Assembly (NCBI RefSeq): GCF_019578655.1 | Contig: NC_063257.1 | Span: 21,142,001-21,206,000, forward strand | Length of the DNA stretch: 64,000 nucleotides | Direction of reading: 5' to 3' | Source of the DNA: Ricinus communis | Taxonomy: Eukaryota > Streptophyta > Magnoliopsida > Malpighiales > Euphorbiaceae | Shown: one piece after another, positions 48,069 through 59,470 of the stretch | Numbering within the stretch: position 1 is the stretch's first letter | Layout: each line of letters begins with the position of its first letter | Translations under genes and position numbers: made by a program | The notes under the pieces: model-generated | Told to the model about the DNA's origin: nothing | Seen by the model: the letters and a program-made list of their open reading frames with translations, nothing else | Databases searched by the model: none

Positions 48069-48473
48069 ATTTGCCTTTTTCTTTTTTATTTTGACAAGCA
48101 AATTGAGTTAGGGAGATAAAAGACATGGTTTAAGATAAATGTAATAACCATTAGATTTATATTTCTCCCTTTTTGACTTTTAAACTCTCCCTCTTTGTCT
48201 TTTTAATGTTTAGAGATGTATTTTGACTCCCCCTTAATCCTTGCATAATATCTCTCCCCTTTTATCAATATAAAAATAAATAAAAGGGACAATGGAGGCA
48301 ACATAAAGACTAAGGCATGAGATAAGAAACAAGAACTCCATTAATAACAAAAAGAAAAAACAACGTAGGATAACAAGCACAAGGGGCCAAAGAAAAAAAA
48401 AACTTAAAACAATGAGAAGGTAAAAGAAAAGAAGACACGAAATGCAAGTATGAATGGATGGCTCTAGATATCT

Positions 48474-49677
48474 TGAGAACCACTAGACTCCTCTTCATTT
48501 TCTTGTTCCTCTTTGCTACTTTCATTCTCGGATAGCGTCTAAGAATCCGGATGATAAGGGGGGATACCATGATACTTTTGAATCTCAATGAGATCCTCAT
48601 GAACATGCTTAAGAAGTTTATAAAATTTCTTAATCCTTTTGGCTTGTTTTGTTATGAAGATCATCATCTTATCTCTTAGGGTTATCTTTCCTTGAGGAAC
48701 ACTCATTTCTTGCTCCGCCCTCTCATCCTCACTTAGAGTATCCTCAACTTCTTCTTTCTCTTCACCTCAACTTTTAATCTTTCCCTCTTCTTTTCCATTG
48801 CTTGCTTCATAGTGGACATAGCACTCACAACCAAAATTTCTTTATAGGAATCATCACTCTTTTTTTTTATTACTTTAAAGTGAATGAAGTATTGGAGGGT
48901 GATGTAGTTGGTGCTCATGGGCAGAGGGTGCTTTAAGTAGTTGGCTATCATGGATACATAAGAAGAGACCAATATGCATCCATAAGAAGATTTGGCTAGA
49001 TGAACAAAATGGTCTATAAGAAAGTAATAAAGTTGAATTGCTCTATTGTTGATCATGCAATAGAGAAAGCACATATCTTTTTTCTTCTCATTGCCATCAC
49101 ACTTACCATGTATTGTGAGGGTGATAAGTCTATGAAAGGTCCAATGGAGGAGGGATTTGATGTGTTTGGCATTATAGATTTTGTCTAGTTTAGTTTCTAT
49201 GGAAAGATATTTTCAAAAATTTCACTAGACTCACCAAGATCGCGATTACTTGATCTTGAAAGTTGAACATATTCTTAAAATTAGCCATTGTTAGCTAGAG
49301 TCTTTGGCCAAACCTTTTGAAGATGATTCTGAAATAGCCCAAATATCCCCCATGCCTCTTCCAAACCTCCAAGAAACTCAAGAATTCCAAAATTAGTTCC
49401 TTGTAACCATCCACAATAGGATAGACAAGTCTATCCATTTTGATGTTGCGAAGATGTTTAAGAACATCTCTATAGACCCCTAATTTCCTCAAATCCACAT
49501 TGAGAGGGGATCTTGAGGCTTCAAGTTTCTTCTTTGACAATATCTTGTATTTTTTCCTTGCCTCTTGTGTAGTGCTTTTATCTTTGTGGGGATGTCAAGG
49601 GAAGAAGCCAATGTGTTTTGATCTTGGGCCTCATCTTTGCCATTGTTTGATTGAGTAGTGGTTTTCTTAGGAGCCAT
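48474..49677 (-). pseudogene. Extra ORF downstream of Copia A pol (env-position), broken
   Basis: Starts MAPKKTTTQSNNGKDEAQDQ at 49677. It continues in another frame with LEASRSPLNVDLRKLGVY, DVLKHLRNIKMDRLVYP and GYKELILEFLSFL. Then come FLYCMINNRAIQLYYFLIDH and a highly charged Glu/Lys tail ending near 48474. The parallel ORF of element B has the same order of segments, so it is a real coding unit despite frameshifts. The fold resembles what is often annotated as putative plant transposon protein; an env-like role is suggested only by position. No clear signal peptide or transmembrane segment was seen. Confidence 0.6.
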
Positions 49678-50343
49678 TGAGGTAATGATATGAGGAATGA
49701 AGAAATGAAAAGAGTTGTTCTTAAAAAAGAGCTTTGGAGAGAGATATTCAAAATTGAGAATGAGAAAGATGAATATGAGCGAAATGCATGTAGAAGTGAT
49801 GAAGGGGGTATTTATATCCACAAACATGTTAGAAAACGGCAAAATTTTTCTTTAAGAGGTGTACCTCCTCGTAAATTGGTCAAATGTAATGTAATTGTTT
49901 TTGCAGAAATCGCACTTTTTACAGCCGCGATTCACAGAGTGCGATCACGAAGTTCAAATTTCTGTCGGAACGACTAGTTTAACTAGCATCGTGATTGCGA
50001 ATGCTAAGGGTGCGACCACAAACATGAGTAAAAACCTAGTAGAACCAAAGCCTTGATTTTGACTGCATTTCCTAACCATGCCTTGGCATCGCGACCGCGA
50101 TTTTAAAGATTTTGAAAAACTTAAAATTCAATTCATTTGGTCCTTAAGACAATAATCCTCTTTAATATATGAATAGATATAAGGATAATGAATGCATCAT
50201 TGAGATTCATAACTCACTTCCATTCAAAGACACATACACATAAAGTTAATAAATTAATCAAACACATTACTCAAAGTAGTTTCCGTTAAGCATACTAAGT
50301 TATCTCTAAGATAGGCAAAGTATTCGATCTGTCAGGCGAGCGT

Positions 50344-51165
50344 TTAATCTTGGAAAGGGCAAATAATGAAATTTAATCTTTCCTCAGTAAGGGGATTGGT
50401 AAAAATATCAGCAAGTTGGTTATTAGTGCTAATGAATTCTAACACCACGTCACCATTTTGCACATGATCTTTTAAAAAGTGATGCCCAATATCTGTGTAT
50501 TTATTCTTAGAATGTTGAATGGACTTCTTAGACAAGTCATAACACTAGTGTTATCACATTTAATAAGCATATACTAAGCATTTGTCCGTAATCCTTGATT
50601 TGTTGTTTTATTCATAGAATTTAAGTACAACAACAACCGACCACTACATATTCTGATTCGGTGGTGGATACAGCAATCGAAACTTGCTTTTTACTAAACT
50701 AAGAAACTAGACATTCTCCTAAGTGATGGAAAGTTCCAAAAGTTCTCTTTCTATCTAAAAGAGTACCTGTATGGTCAGCATCAGAAAAGCCAATTATGTC
50801 AAGTGATGTATCCTTTGGATACCAAGACCTAAATGCATAGTGCCATGCAAATATTTCAAAGTTCTTTTAACAGCATGTAAATGTGGCTCTCTATGATTGG
50901 ATTAAAATCGAGCATACAAACAAATGTTATACATAATACCGAGTCTAGAAGTCGTGTGATAAAGCAGAGATTCAATCATATCTCTATACTTCTTCTCATC
51001 AATTGGCTTACCATTTTCATCTTTGTCCAATTTTATTAAAGTAGAGATTCAATCATATCTCTATACTTCTTCTCATCAATTGGCTTACCATTTTCATCTT
51101 TGTCCAATTTTATTGAAGTGCTTATTAGTGTCTTGTCAATCTTGCGTCCTTCCATTCCAAAAACA
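50344..51165 (-). pseudogene. Copia A RT end and RNase H remnant
   Basis: Contains DKTLISTSIKLDKDENGKP and KKYRDMIESLL (end of RT), a frameshifted middle, and KYTDIGHHFLKDHVQNGDVV followed by STNNQLADIFTNPL at the RNase H end (50344-50535). A 77-bp tandem duplication (50966-51119) lies inside. At about 51165 it is fused to gag sequence by a large internal deletion. Confidence 0.75.
50966..51119 (-). repeat. 77-bp tandem duplication in Copia A pol
   Basis: Two nearly identical adjacent copies beginning AGAGATTCAATCATATCTCT. 77 is not a multiple of three, so the duplication shifts the frame. Confidence 0.95.
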
Positions 51166-51819
51166 CTCATCATCATCCACATAATGCATGTCATTTTCAC
51201 AATCAATGTTATCAGAAGAGTGAGACGTTGAACATACCTCATTAGAGTCATCCTCTCGTGCCATGAAACATAAGTTGGCCACTTCTTCATCTTCATATTC
51301 ACTTGATGAAGAGTCATTCCATGTAGCTTTGAAAGGTTTCCTTTTCTCCTTCTCCTTTTCAAACTTCTTCTTAATTTTTGTTCTTAAAGAGGCCTTAATG
51401 TGCCCTTATTTCATCATTTTTCTTCTTCTTACTTTCCTTAAAGCTTGAATTAGATTGGAGTTGGAAAATGACTTCTTGAAGGGCCTCTTTTACCTCTTTC
51501 TATTCTTCATTATCTCCTTAACTCTCCTTAAGAGCATAGCTAATTCTTCATCCTCATATTCACTAGACTCGGAGGCACTAGAGCTTTCACTCTCTTGTTT
51601 CCTTGTTGAGCTCTTGAGAGACAAAGGCTTTCTCTTTTTTTTTTCGCTTTCCTTTTCTTGTTCTTCTTGTTTCCTAAGAACCATCTCAAGGGTAAGGAGC
51701 TTGCCAATAAGCTCATCTGTTGACACCTTCCTCAAGTCCTCATTTGCTTCTTCAATATTTGCCACCTTTGAACCATAGTCCTTTGATGGTAGAGCATTAA
51801 GGATCTTATTGTTGATAAA
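51165..51819 (-). pseudogene. Copia A gag C-terminal remnant
   Basis: The minus strand reads NNKILNALPSKDYGSKVANI, EEANEDLRKVSTDELIGKLL, TLEMVLRKQEEQEKESEKKK (51490-51765 and upstream). This is the C-terminal half of a UBN2-type Copia gag. A second part follows with SSSEYEDEEVANLCFMARE. The frame is truncated at its N-terminus exactly at the outer LTR border of element B (51820). Confidence 0.75.
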
Positions 51820-52850
51820 TGTTTGCCCTTATGAACCAAGAAGGAGGGGTTCAATTGCTGAATTGAAGTAATAATAGGAAACAAAATTTTTGCTAAAAGA
51901 TAAATAATAAGTAGAGAGGAAAGAACACAATAGTTTGGGTGTTAATAAACCCTATGTCCACTCCCCAATCCTCCATTTGGTAGTGATTATACTTTCAATC
52001 TTTACAATTAGAGTTTTCTCAAGCTCACCCCTAACTTAGTATTTTTTAGGCTCACAACACACCTTACAACTTATGTTTTATGGCTCATACACAACCTTCA
52101 CAAGAGTTTTACCTAGGCTAACTCTCAAACCCAAACCTAAGTATTTTGGCTAACACTCAAACCTCACTAGAGCATTCACGCTCGAACAATAACAAGATTG
52201 TTAAAATTAATTGTAAGAAAAGAGAAAACTGAATGCAAAATAATGTAAGATATTTGAGGTTGTTAATCAACCATTAAAGGCCATTTGAGGTGGTTTTTAT
52301 ACTCTAAAAATCTCAAGGAGCCATTACATATTTCTCCAAAATCTCACTAAACTTTGCTTTAGGACAGTGCATTAAATGCATTGTCAGAATGCAAATCATG
52401 GTCGCACTTCTTGCATTATGTTTGCAAAAATGAAAATGCTCCAATGGCTAGCTAACATGGCACTTAGCATTGGCGCTTCAAAATATAACCGTTGGCAATT
52501 TATAATGGTCATAATGCTTCATAAAATTTGCTATTGTGCCTACTTATGGTGCGATCGGAGTTCTTGACATTGCAAGCCTTTTATCTTTGCCTTGAAAACT
52601 CCTTACTTTTGCAATCATGCCTGACTTGGTGCCGTCGCAATTTTTAGTCTTTAGACTTCTGCCTTCAAGCTTTCCATTTTTACGGTTGCGCTTATATAGG
52701 GTGCGGTTGCAATTTTGAGGCATTCTTGGATTCTTTGCTTTGATCAATCTATAACACAAACACAACTCAAAGATTAGATCAAATTCTCAATTTGTTTGTT
52801 AAGATCAAAATTAGGACAAAATCCTTGTGACAAAGCACCTAGGTTAACCA
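51820..52850 (-). repeat. 3' LTR of Copia element B
   Basis: Starts TGTTTGCCCTTATGAACC and ends GGTTAACCA on the plus strand. It is a counterpart of 47015-48068. It also carries TCGCAATTTTTAG / GTGCGGTTGCAATTTT-like motifs (about 52380-52720). Confidence 0.8.
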
Positions 52851-52868
52851 TCTCCCCTTTTTTATTTT
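52851..52868 (-). other. Polypurine tract of Copia element B
   Basis: On the minus strand AAAATAAAAAAGGGGAGA directly precedes the 3' LTR, as expected for plus-strand priming. Confidence 0.75.
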
Positions 52869-53138
52869 GATAAACAAATTGAGTTTTAAAGAGAAGGATG
52901 AAATAAGGCTAAGGCTTTAGTTTATGTTTGAAAATAGTAAATCAGAAAGGTTAAAAGGACATGATAAATAAAGAGTAAGTGAAAAAATTATAGCAAAAAG
53001 AGAAAGAACAATAATTTCATTAAGTTTAAACATGTAGAATTACAAGGCACATTGACAAAGGAATAACACACAAGAAAGGAATTAAGGAAAACAAAATGAA
53101 AAAACCTGGAATGCAAATGAGATGGGAAAAGAATGGCT

Positions 53139-54391
53139 CTAAAGATCTTGAGAAGCACTTAATTCCTCTTCATTCTCTTCCTCTTCCTCACTAGACTCGT
53201 CATTCAACAACCGCCAAGAATCTGGATGGTAAGAGAGAATTCCATAGTGCTTTTGCATCTCAATAAGATCCTCATGAACATGCTTAAGAAGCCTATAAAT
53301 TTTTTTAATTTTTTTGGCTTGCTTGGTCATGAAGATCATCATTTTATCCCTTAGAATGATCCTTCCTTGAGGGATACCCATTTCTTACTCACTCCTTTCT
53401 TCCTCACTCTTAGTCTCCTCCATATCTTCTTTTTCTTCTTCCCCTTTTTCAATGTTCAACCTTACTTTTTTCTTCTCCCTTGCTTGCTCCATGGTGGAGA
53501 AAGCACTAGTACCCAAAATTGCTTCAAAGGAATCATCACCTTTCTTTTTATCACTTTTGAACGCAAAAAAATATTGAAATATGATAAAATTTGTGCTCAT
53601 GGGTTAAGGATATTTTAAGAAGACTAGGTTGGTGGGGGTAAGAAGTTTGAAGTAATTTGCAATCATGGATACATAAGATGAAACAAGAATGCATCCACGA
53701 GAAGACTTTAAAAGATGGACAAAATGATCAATGAGAAAATATGTCAATTGAATGGGTTTATTGTGGATCATGTAATAGAGGATGCATAGATCCTTTTGAG
53801 TTATTTTCTCATTGCCATCACATCTTCCATGAATGGTAAGGGTGATGATTCTATGGAGAAGGGATTTGATGTGTTTGACGTTAGACTTTTTATCTAATTT
53901 AGTCTCAATAGAAATGTTTTTCCAAAATGTGACCAAATTTACTTAAAGATCTCCTAGAGCGATAATTCCTTGTTCTTGAAAGTTGAAGACTGCACCAAGT
54001 TTGTTTCTTGTAAGAGAGTACTTTTGTTCGAAGAGGTTGAATGTGATTCCAAAGTTCCCAAGATATCCTCCTTGCCTTTTACTTACCTTCAAAGAACTCA
54101 AGAATTCCAAGGTGAGTTTTTTGAAGGCAGCCACATTTGGATATACAAGTCTCTCCATTTGGATATTGTTAAGATGTTTTAAAACATCTTCATAGACTCC
54201 AAGATTCCTAAAGTCGACATTGGATAGAGCCCTTGAAGCCTCAGAATTTTTCTTGTCAGGCAACTTATACTTGTTCCTTCCTTCTTGATTAATTTCATTC
54301 ATTTTAGTAGGAATATCAATGTAAGAGTTTCTTCCTCTTAGGCCTTACACTTGCCCTTGTATACTTGGGAAGTGGTTTTCTTTAAAGCCAT
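53139..54391 (-). pseudogene. Extra ORF downstream of Copia B pol (env-position), broken
   Basis: Starts MALKKTTSQ at 54391. After a frame change it reads NEINQEGRNKYKLPDKKNSE, ASRALSNVDFRNLGVYEDVL and KHLNNIQMERLVYPNVAA (53943-54302). 53604-53936 continues with GRCDGNEKITQKDLCILYYM, IHNKPIQLTYFLIDHFVHLL and GCILVSSYVSMIANY. A Glu/Lys-rich region follows, then a C-terminal segment 53139-53381 ending EEEENEEELSASQDL. Length would be about 415 residues. The segments match those of the element A ORF in order and sequence, indicating coding constraint before decay. Function unknown. Confidence 0.65.
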
Positions 54392-55029
54392 GAGAAGAGA
54401 GGAGATGATGATGATATGATGTAAATAATAGAGTTTTGAGAGAAGATGATATTCTTAACTTAAGTGAGAGAGAGTATGTAAAAATGCATTTAACAGTAGT
54501 TAGGGGGTATTTACAACCAAAAACTAGTCAAAAAACGGTAAGAAAACATTAAAGAGGTGTAACTCCTCGTAAATTGTTCAAAAATAACAATCAAAATTTT
54601 ACAAAATTCAAGCTTTTTGCAACCGCGATCTTGGAATGAGATGGCAAATACTGAATTCTTGTCAGAATGACTAGTTTGACTAGCTTCGCGACCGCGATTA
54701 TTAGTGGCATGAATGCGAAAATAAGCAAAATTTTGATAGAAGCAAAGCCTCAATTCTTGCCTGTTTTTGTGACTGTGCTTGTTGATTGCAACCGCGATTT
54801 TTGAAAAATTGATGAAAATTCAAAAAACATGCATTCTTTAGTCCCATTTGACAACTAATTCCCTTTTTGATGTATGAATGGATGTAACAACAATGAATGC
54901 CTCAACTTGATTCATGTTCAAATCCATTCCATTGCATAGATTTACAACTATATGATCAAATATAGCACACTAAATTAAGACAATTACCATCAAGCATACA
55001 AAGTTCCTTTTCAATAAAATTTAATCTTT

Positions 55030-55722
55030 CTTTACCAAGGGGTTTGCTAAAGATATTAGCACGTTGATTGTTGGTGTCAATAAATTCTAATACTACAACA
55101 CCATTTCAGACATGATCCCTTAAAAAATGATGCCTAATGTCTATGTGCTTACTACTAGAGTGTTGAATAGGGTTCTTAGATAAGTTTATTTCACTATTAT
55201 TGTCACACTTAATTGAAATGTGACTAAGCACTTGATCATAATCCTTGAGTTATTGCTTTATCCAAAGAATTTGGATGCAATAACAACCTACTGCAACATA
55301 TTCTGCTTCGGCAATGGATAAGGCAATCGAGACTTACTTTTTACTAAACCAAGAGACTAAGCATTCTCCTAGGAAATGGCAAGTTTCGGAAGTGCTCTTT
55401 CGATTTAAGAGACTACCTGCATAGTCGGCATTGGAGAAGCTAACTATGTCAAAAGAAGTATCCTTAGGATACAAAAGCCATAGATGCATAGTGCCATGCA
55501 AATATCTTAGCATCCTCTTGACAGCATGCAATGAGACTCTCTAGGACTAGATTGAAAACGTGCACACAAGTAAACACTAAATATAATATCAGGTCTAGAA
55601 GTCTTGAGATAGAGTAGAGATCCAAACATACCTCCATATTTCTTCTTATCAGTTGGCTTACGCTTTTCATCTTTATCTAATTTTGTTGATATGCTTATTA
55701 GTGTCTTGGCGAATCTTGCATC
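55030..55722 (-). pseudogene. Copia B RNase H remnant
   Basis: The frames read LDKDEKRKPTDKKKYGGMFG, SLLYLKTSRPDIIFSVYLCA and RMLRYLHGTMHLWLLYPKDT, then SNADYAGSLLNRKSTSETCH. This is the C-terminal RT/RNase H region of Copia, close in wording to Sirevirus elements. Frame changes break it. It is the downstream half of the pol gene cut by E3 at 55727. Confidence 0.8.
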
Positions 55723-55727
55723 CCTCC

Positions 55728-56563
55728 TGATGGGAATTGTAGGTTTCATAAATTAACTCCCCAATAGCAAAAATACTATGATAAGTTGAATTAGAAGAAA
55801 ACTAGAAATCATCAATTTAATCCACAAATTCGGATCGTTCAAAGATTGAAGTAAGAAGATGGATATTACTTAACCCCTTTACCAACAAGGATAAAGATAC
55901 TAAGATAGACTTTGATTTCCTCTTATGCCATAAACAAGAAAGTTTGATAAATAACAAGAAAACAAAGATTTAGATTTTGACACCACAAGCTAGAATAAAG
56001 CTTGATAAGTCACAAAGTTCAAGCAAGAAATTAAAGACAAGATTCCTCACAATAAAACTCAAACAAAGTTATAATTCATATATCAAATTCAATCATGCTC
56101 CAAAAGAAAGAAAAGGACTTGTTTATATAGAGTACAAGTCCATGCACACACTACTAAAATAGACTCACACACATAGGATTACTTTTACTCTTAAATGGCC
56201 TTAGTAACCACTATCCACACTAATAGCCATTACTTGGTATTAACTACCCTATTAACTTGTATATGGTGGCTCTTAATAACCACTACCCACATTGATAGCC
56301 ATTACTTGGTATTAATTACCACATTAACTTGTATGGTGGCTACATGTAACCCTAATTGTTATTAATACAAAAACAAGTTAAATATTATTCCTTGGGCCTC
56401 CATGGATGCCTTATTGGGTTATAGTTCTTGGGCTTTCCAAATGTCCCTAATTAAACCCAATATGGCTTGTTGAAGCTTCTTGGATTTGGACCTTGTGGTT
56501 GGGTCTTCTTGTACTATTAATGGATCTTGGATCTCTTTAAGCTTTGAACTTGGATTCACATCA
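55728..56563 (-). repeat. E3 3' LTR
   Basis: 836 bp. It contains the last ~48 codons of the pol ORF (56419-56563), so the polyprotein ends inside the LTR. It differs from the 5' LTR mainly by about 75 bp that is present here (about 56170-56265) and missing there. Confidence 0.95.
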
Positions 56564-58236
56564 TTCCCCCTTTCTTCAAAAGGATTTGTCCACAAATTAG
56601 CTCCATCATCTTCATCACCTACATCAAACAAAGACAAGTCACTAACATTGAAAGTAGCACTAACATTGCCATACTCACTTGGAAGTTCTAGCTTGTAGGC
56701 ATTGTTGTTGATGCGTTGAAGCACTCTAAAAGGACCATCTCCTCTTGGCATAAGCTTTGATTTCCTTTGGTTAGGAAATCTTTCCTTCCTCAAGTGCACC
56801 CACACCAAATCTCCAGGCTCAAAAATGACTTGCTTCCTCCCTTTGTTGTGTTGCTTTTCATATTGGAGTGTCTTCTTCTCAATGTTTACACGCACCTTCA
56901 CATGCAAAGTCTTGATGAATTCAACTTTTTGTTTCCCCTCTAAATTAGCTTTGTCCAACGGAAATGGTAGCAAATCTAATGGAGTCAATGGATTGAATCC
57001 ATACACAACTTCAAAGGGTGAGCAATTTGTTGAACCATGCACACTCCTATTGTAAGCAAATTCCACATGTGGCAAACATTCTTCCCAATTCTTCAGATTT
57101 CTTTGTATGACAACCCTCAAAAGTGTTGCAAGTGTCCTATTGACCACCTCTGTTTGTCCATCCGTTTGCGGATGACAAGTTGTAGAATACAAAAGCATTA
57201 TCCCCATCTTTCCCCAAAGAGTCTTCCAAAAGTGACTTAGGAATTTGACATCCCTATCACTCATAATGGTCCTTGGCACTCCATGTAGCCTTACAATCTC
57301 CTTGAAGAATAGATTGGCAATATGGGTTGCATCATCCATCTTGTGACATGGAATGAAATGTGCCATTTTGCTAAACCTATCCACAACAACAAAAATAGAA
57401 TATCTCCCTCCCTTGGACCTAGGTAATCCTAAAATAAAGTCCATAGAAATGTCTATCCAAGGTTCATTTGGTATGGGAAGAGGTGTATACAAACCATGAG
57501 GCATTGCTTTGGATTTGGCTTGTTTGCAAGTAATGCATTTCTTACAAATTCTCTCAACATCCCTTTTCATGTGTGGCCAAAAGAAATGGTCACCCAATAT
57601 ATCCAAAGTTTTTTTAATCCCAAAATGTGCCATTAAACCTCCACTATGTGCCTCTCTCACAAGTAACTCTCTCAAAGAACTTTGTGGCACACACAATTTG
57701 TTTTCCCGAAAAAGAAAACCATCAAACTTATAGAACTTATCAAAATCCCCTTTCTTACATACCCCATAAACATTAGCAAAATCAGGATCATTAGAATAAA
57801 GATCTTTTATGTATTCAAATCCTAATAATTTTGCATCAAGTTTAGAGATCAAGGCATACCTTCTTGACAATGCATCGACCACCACATTTTCTTTCCCTTG
57901 CTTGTACTTAATGATGCAAGGAAAGGATTCAATGAATTCCACCCATTTTGCATGTCTCTTATTGAGCTTTCCTTGTCCTTTAAGATACTTCAAGGACTCA
58001 TAGTCAGTGTGAATTATGAATTCTTTGTAACCAAGGTAATGCTGCCATGTCTTTAGAACCCTCACTAGTGCATAGAACTCCTTGTCATATGTAGGGTAGT
58101 TTAGACTTGCTCCACTTAGCTTTTCGCTAAAGAATGCTATGGGCTTGCCTTCTTGCATCAAGACTCCTCCAATACCTATGCCACTTGCATCACACTCAAT
58201 CTCAAAAGGTTTAGTAAAATTTGGCAAAGATAACAA
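56419..58236 (-). CDS. E3 pol, RNase H and integrase part
   Basis: An open frame of 605 codons. RNase H comes first ([31 protein letters not shown]). The integrase zinc finger follows at about residues 195-240 ([10 protein letters not shown]...CKKCITCKQ). The integrase core has [26 protein letters not shown] and [15 protein letters not shown], giving a complete D-D-E triad. The C-terminal [19 protein letters not shown] motif is present. The tail [20 protein letters not shown] is encoded in the LTR. The apparent Met start is only the first Met after a one-base shift near 58253; upstream RT is in another frame. Enzymes of this type copy the RNA strand away and integrate cDNA in the nucleus. Confidence 0.9.
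   Translation of the reverse strand: MLSLPNFTKPFEIECDASGIGIGGVLMQEGKPIAFFSEKLSGASLNYPTYDKEFYALVRVLKTWQHYLGYKEFIIHTDYESLKYLKGQGKLNKRHAKWVEFIESFPCIIKYKQGKENVVVDALSRRYALISKLDAKLLGFEYIKDLYSNDPDFANVYGVCKKGDFDKFYKFDGFLFRENKLCVPQSSLRELLVREAHSGGLMAHFGIKKTLDILGDHFFWPHMKRDVERICKKCITCKQAKSKAMPHGLYTPLPIPNEPWIDISMDFILGLPRSKGGRYSIFVVVDRFSKMAHFIPCHKMDDATHIANLFFKEIVRLHGVPRTIMSDRDVKFLSHFWKTLWGKMGIMLLYSTTCHPQTDGQTEVVNRTLATLLRVVIQRNLKNWEECLPHVEFAYNRSVHGSTNCSPFEVVYGFNPLTPLDLLPFPLDKANLEGKQKVEFIKTLHVKVRVNIEKKTLQYEKQHNKGRKQVIFEPGDLVWVHLRKERFPNQRKSKLMPRGDGPFRVLQRINNNAYKLELPSEYGNVSATFNVSDLSLFDVGDEDDGANLWTNPFEERGNDVNPSSKLKEIQDPLIVQEDPTTRSKSKKLQQAILGLIRDIWKAQEL
56564..56579 (-). other. E3 polypurine tract
   Basis: On the minus strand TTGAAGAAAGGGGGAA immediately precedes the 3' LTR. 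Confidence 0.9.
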
Positions 58237-58247
58237 GGGTGCAGAAC

Positions 58248-59468
58248 TTATTTGTCTTTTAGCAAGTTAAAAGCCTCATCTTGTTCAATTCCCCACTTAA
58301 AACCAACATTCTTTTTTATGCATTCAGTTAAAGGTGCAGCTATGGTAGAAAAATTCTTAATGAACCTTCTATAAAAGCTAGCTAAACCATGAAAGCTTCT
58401 TACATCACTTACACTTGTGGGTGTTGGCCATTCTCTAATTACTTTTACCTTTTCTTGATCAACATGAATACCCTTGTCATTGACAATATATCTAAGAAAA
58501 GTAATTTCATTAGTGCAAAAACAACATTTCTTTAGATTAGCATACAACTTCTCTTTTCTAAGCACATCAAAAACACAAGTCAAATGTTGTACATGCTCAT
58601 CTAAATTTTTGCTATAAACCAAGATATCATCAAAATAAACAACAACAAATTTGCCTATGAATGCTCTTAAAACATGATTCATCAATCTCATGAAAGTGCT
58701 TGGTGCATTAGTTAAACCAAAAGGCATTACTAACCACTCATATAAACCATGTTTACTTTTAAAACCTGTTTTCCATTCATCACCTTCTCTCATTCTAATT
58801 TGATGATAACTAGATTTCAAATCAATTTTTGAAAACAAATATGAACCATGCAATTCATCCAACATGTCATCTAGCCTAGGAATGGGATGTCTATACTTCA
58901 CCATGATTTTGTTGATGGCACAACAATCAACACACATCCTCCAAGTTCTATCTTTCTTAGGCACTAACAAGACGGGTACGGCACATGGACTCATGCTTTC
59001 ACGAACATAACCCTTCTCCATAAGCTCACTCACTTGCTTTTCGATTTCCTTGGTCTCCTCTGGATTACATCTATATGCTGGTCTATTTGGAATGCTTGCT
59101 CCAGGTATGAAATCAATTTGGTGCTCAATGCCTCTTTTAGGTGGCAAACCATTTGGAATTTCTTCCGGAAATAAATCTTCATAAACCTGCAAAAGATCAA
59201 CAACAACACTAGGCAAACAATTGGTTACTTCGTTAGAAATATGCAAAATCTCCTTGTACATAAGTACAAGCATGTGTTGTCTCAAAAGCATAGCTTCCTT
59301 CACATCGCTCATTTTTGCATAAACACTCATTTTTCTTTCATTTGAACCTTCTTTGTTTTCTCTCACCATGTGTTTCCCATTTTGGTCAAGAGAATTGGAA
59401 TTTTTAGGTTCACTCATCTCACCTTTTTCTTTACTCTCAAAGGTTTCCCTTCCCAAAGAATCCATCAT
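58248..59468 (-). CDS. E3 pol, reverse transcriptase part
   Basis: An open frame of 406 codons. The RT domain starts at about residue 110 ([18 protein letters not shown]) and shows [57 protein letters not shown] and the active site [11 protein letters not shown], then [20 protein letters not shown]. All key RT positions, including both Asp residues of YFDD, are present. It is split from gag-protease by a one-base shift near 59505 and from RNase H-integrase by another near 58253. The stated start Met is not a genuine start; the natural product is a polyprotein. Confidence 0.9.
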   Translation of the reverse strand: MMDSLGRETFESKEKGEMSEPKNSNSLDQNGKHMVRENKEGSNERKMSVYAKMSDVKEAMLLRQHMLVLMYKEILHISNEVTNCLPSVVVDLLQVYEDLFPEEIPNGLPPKRGIEHQIDFIPGASIPNRPAYRCNPEETKEIEKQVSELMEKGYVRESMSPCAVPVLLVPKKDRTWRMCVDCCAINKIMVKYRHPIPRLDDMLDELHGSYLFSKIDLKSSYHQIRMREGDEWKTGFKSKHGLYEWLVMPFGLTNAPSTFMRLMNHVLRAFIGKFVVVYFDDILVYSKNLDEHVQHLTCVFDVLRKEKLYANLKKCCFCTNEITFLRYIVNDKGIHVDQEKVKVIREWPTPTSVSDVRSFHGLASFYRRFIKNFSTIAAPLTECIKKNVGFKWGIEQDEAFNLLKDK

Positions 59469-59470
59469 GA

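Larger units (their letters stand above)
47015..51819 (-). mobile_element. Copia element A, Sirevirus-like, internally deleted
   Basis: Minus-strand order from the right: C-terminal gag (51165-51819), joined directly to the last part of RT and RNase H (50344-51165), an extra ORF (48474-49677), a purine-rich tract, and the 3' LTR (47015-48068). Protease, integrase and most of RT are missing. The 5' end is cut off where element B's LTR begins at 51820. The RNase H end (NNQLADIFTNPLTEERL) is typical of Copia, and the overall plan with a downstream ORF fits Sireviruses. It is a sister of element B. Confidence 0.75.

Noticed and set aside
47015..52850. The two similar 1-kb blocks (47015-48068 and 51820-52850) as the two LTRs of one Copia element
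   Set aside because: They are diverged, each has its own PPT and its own copy of the extra ORF beside it, and the sequence between them ends in truncated gag; they are 3' LTRs of two separate elements.
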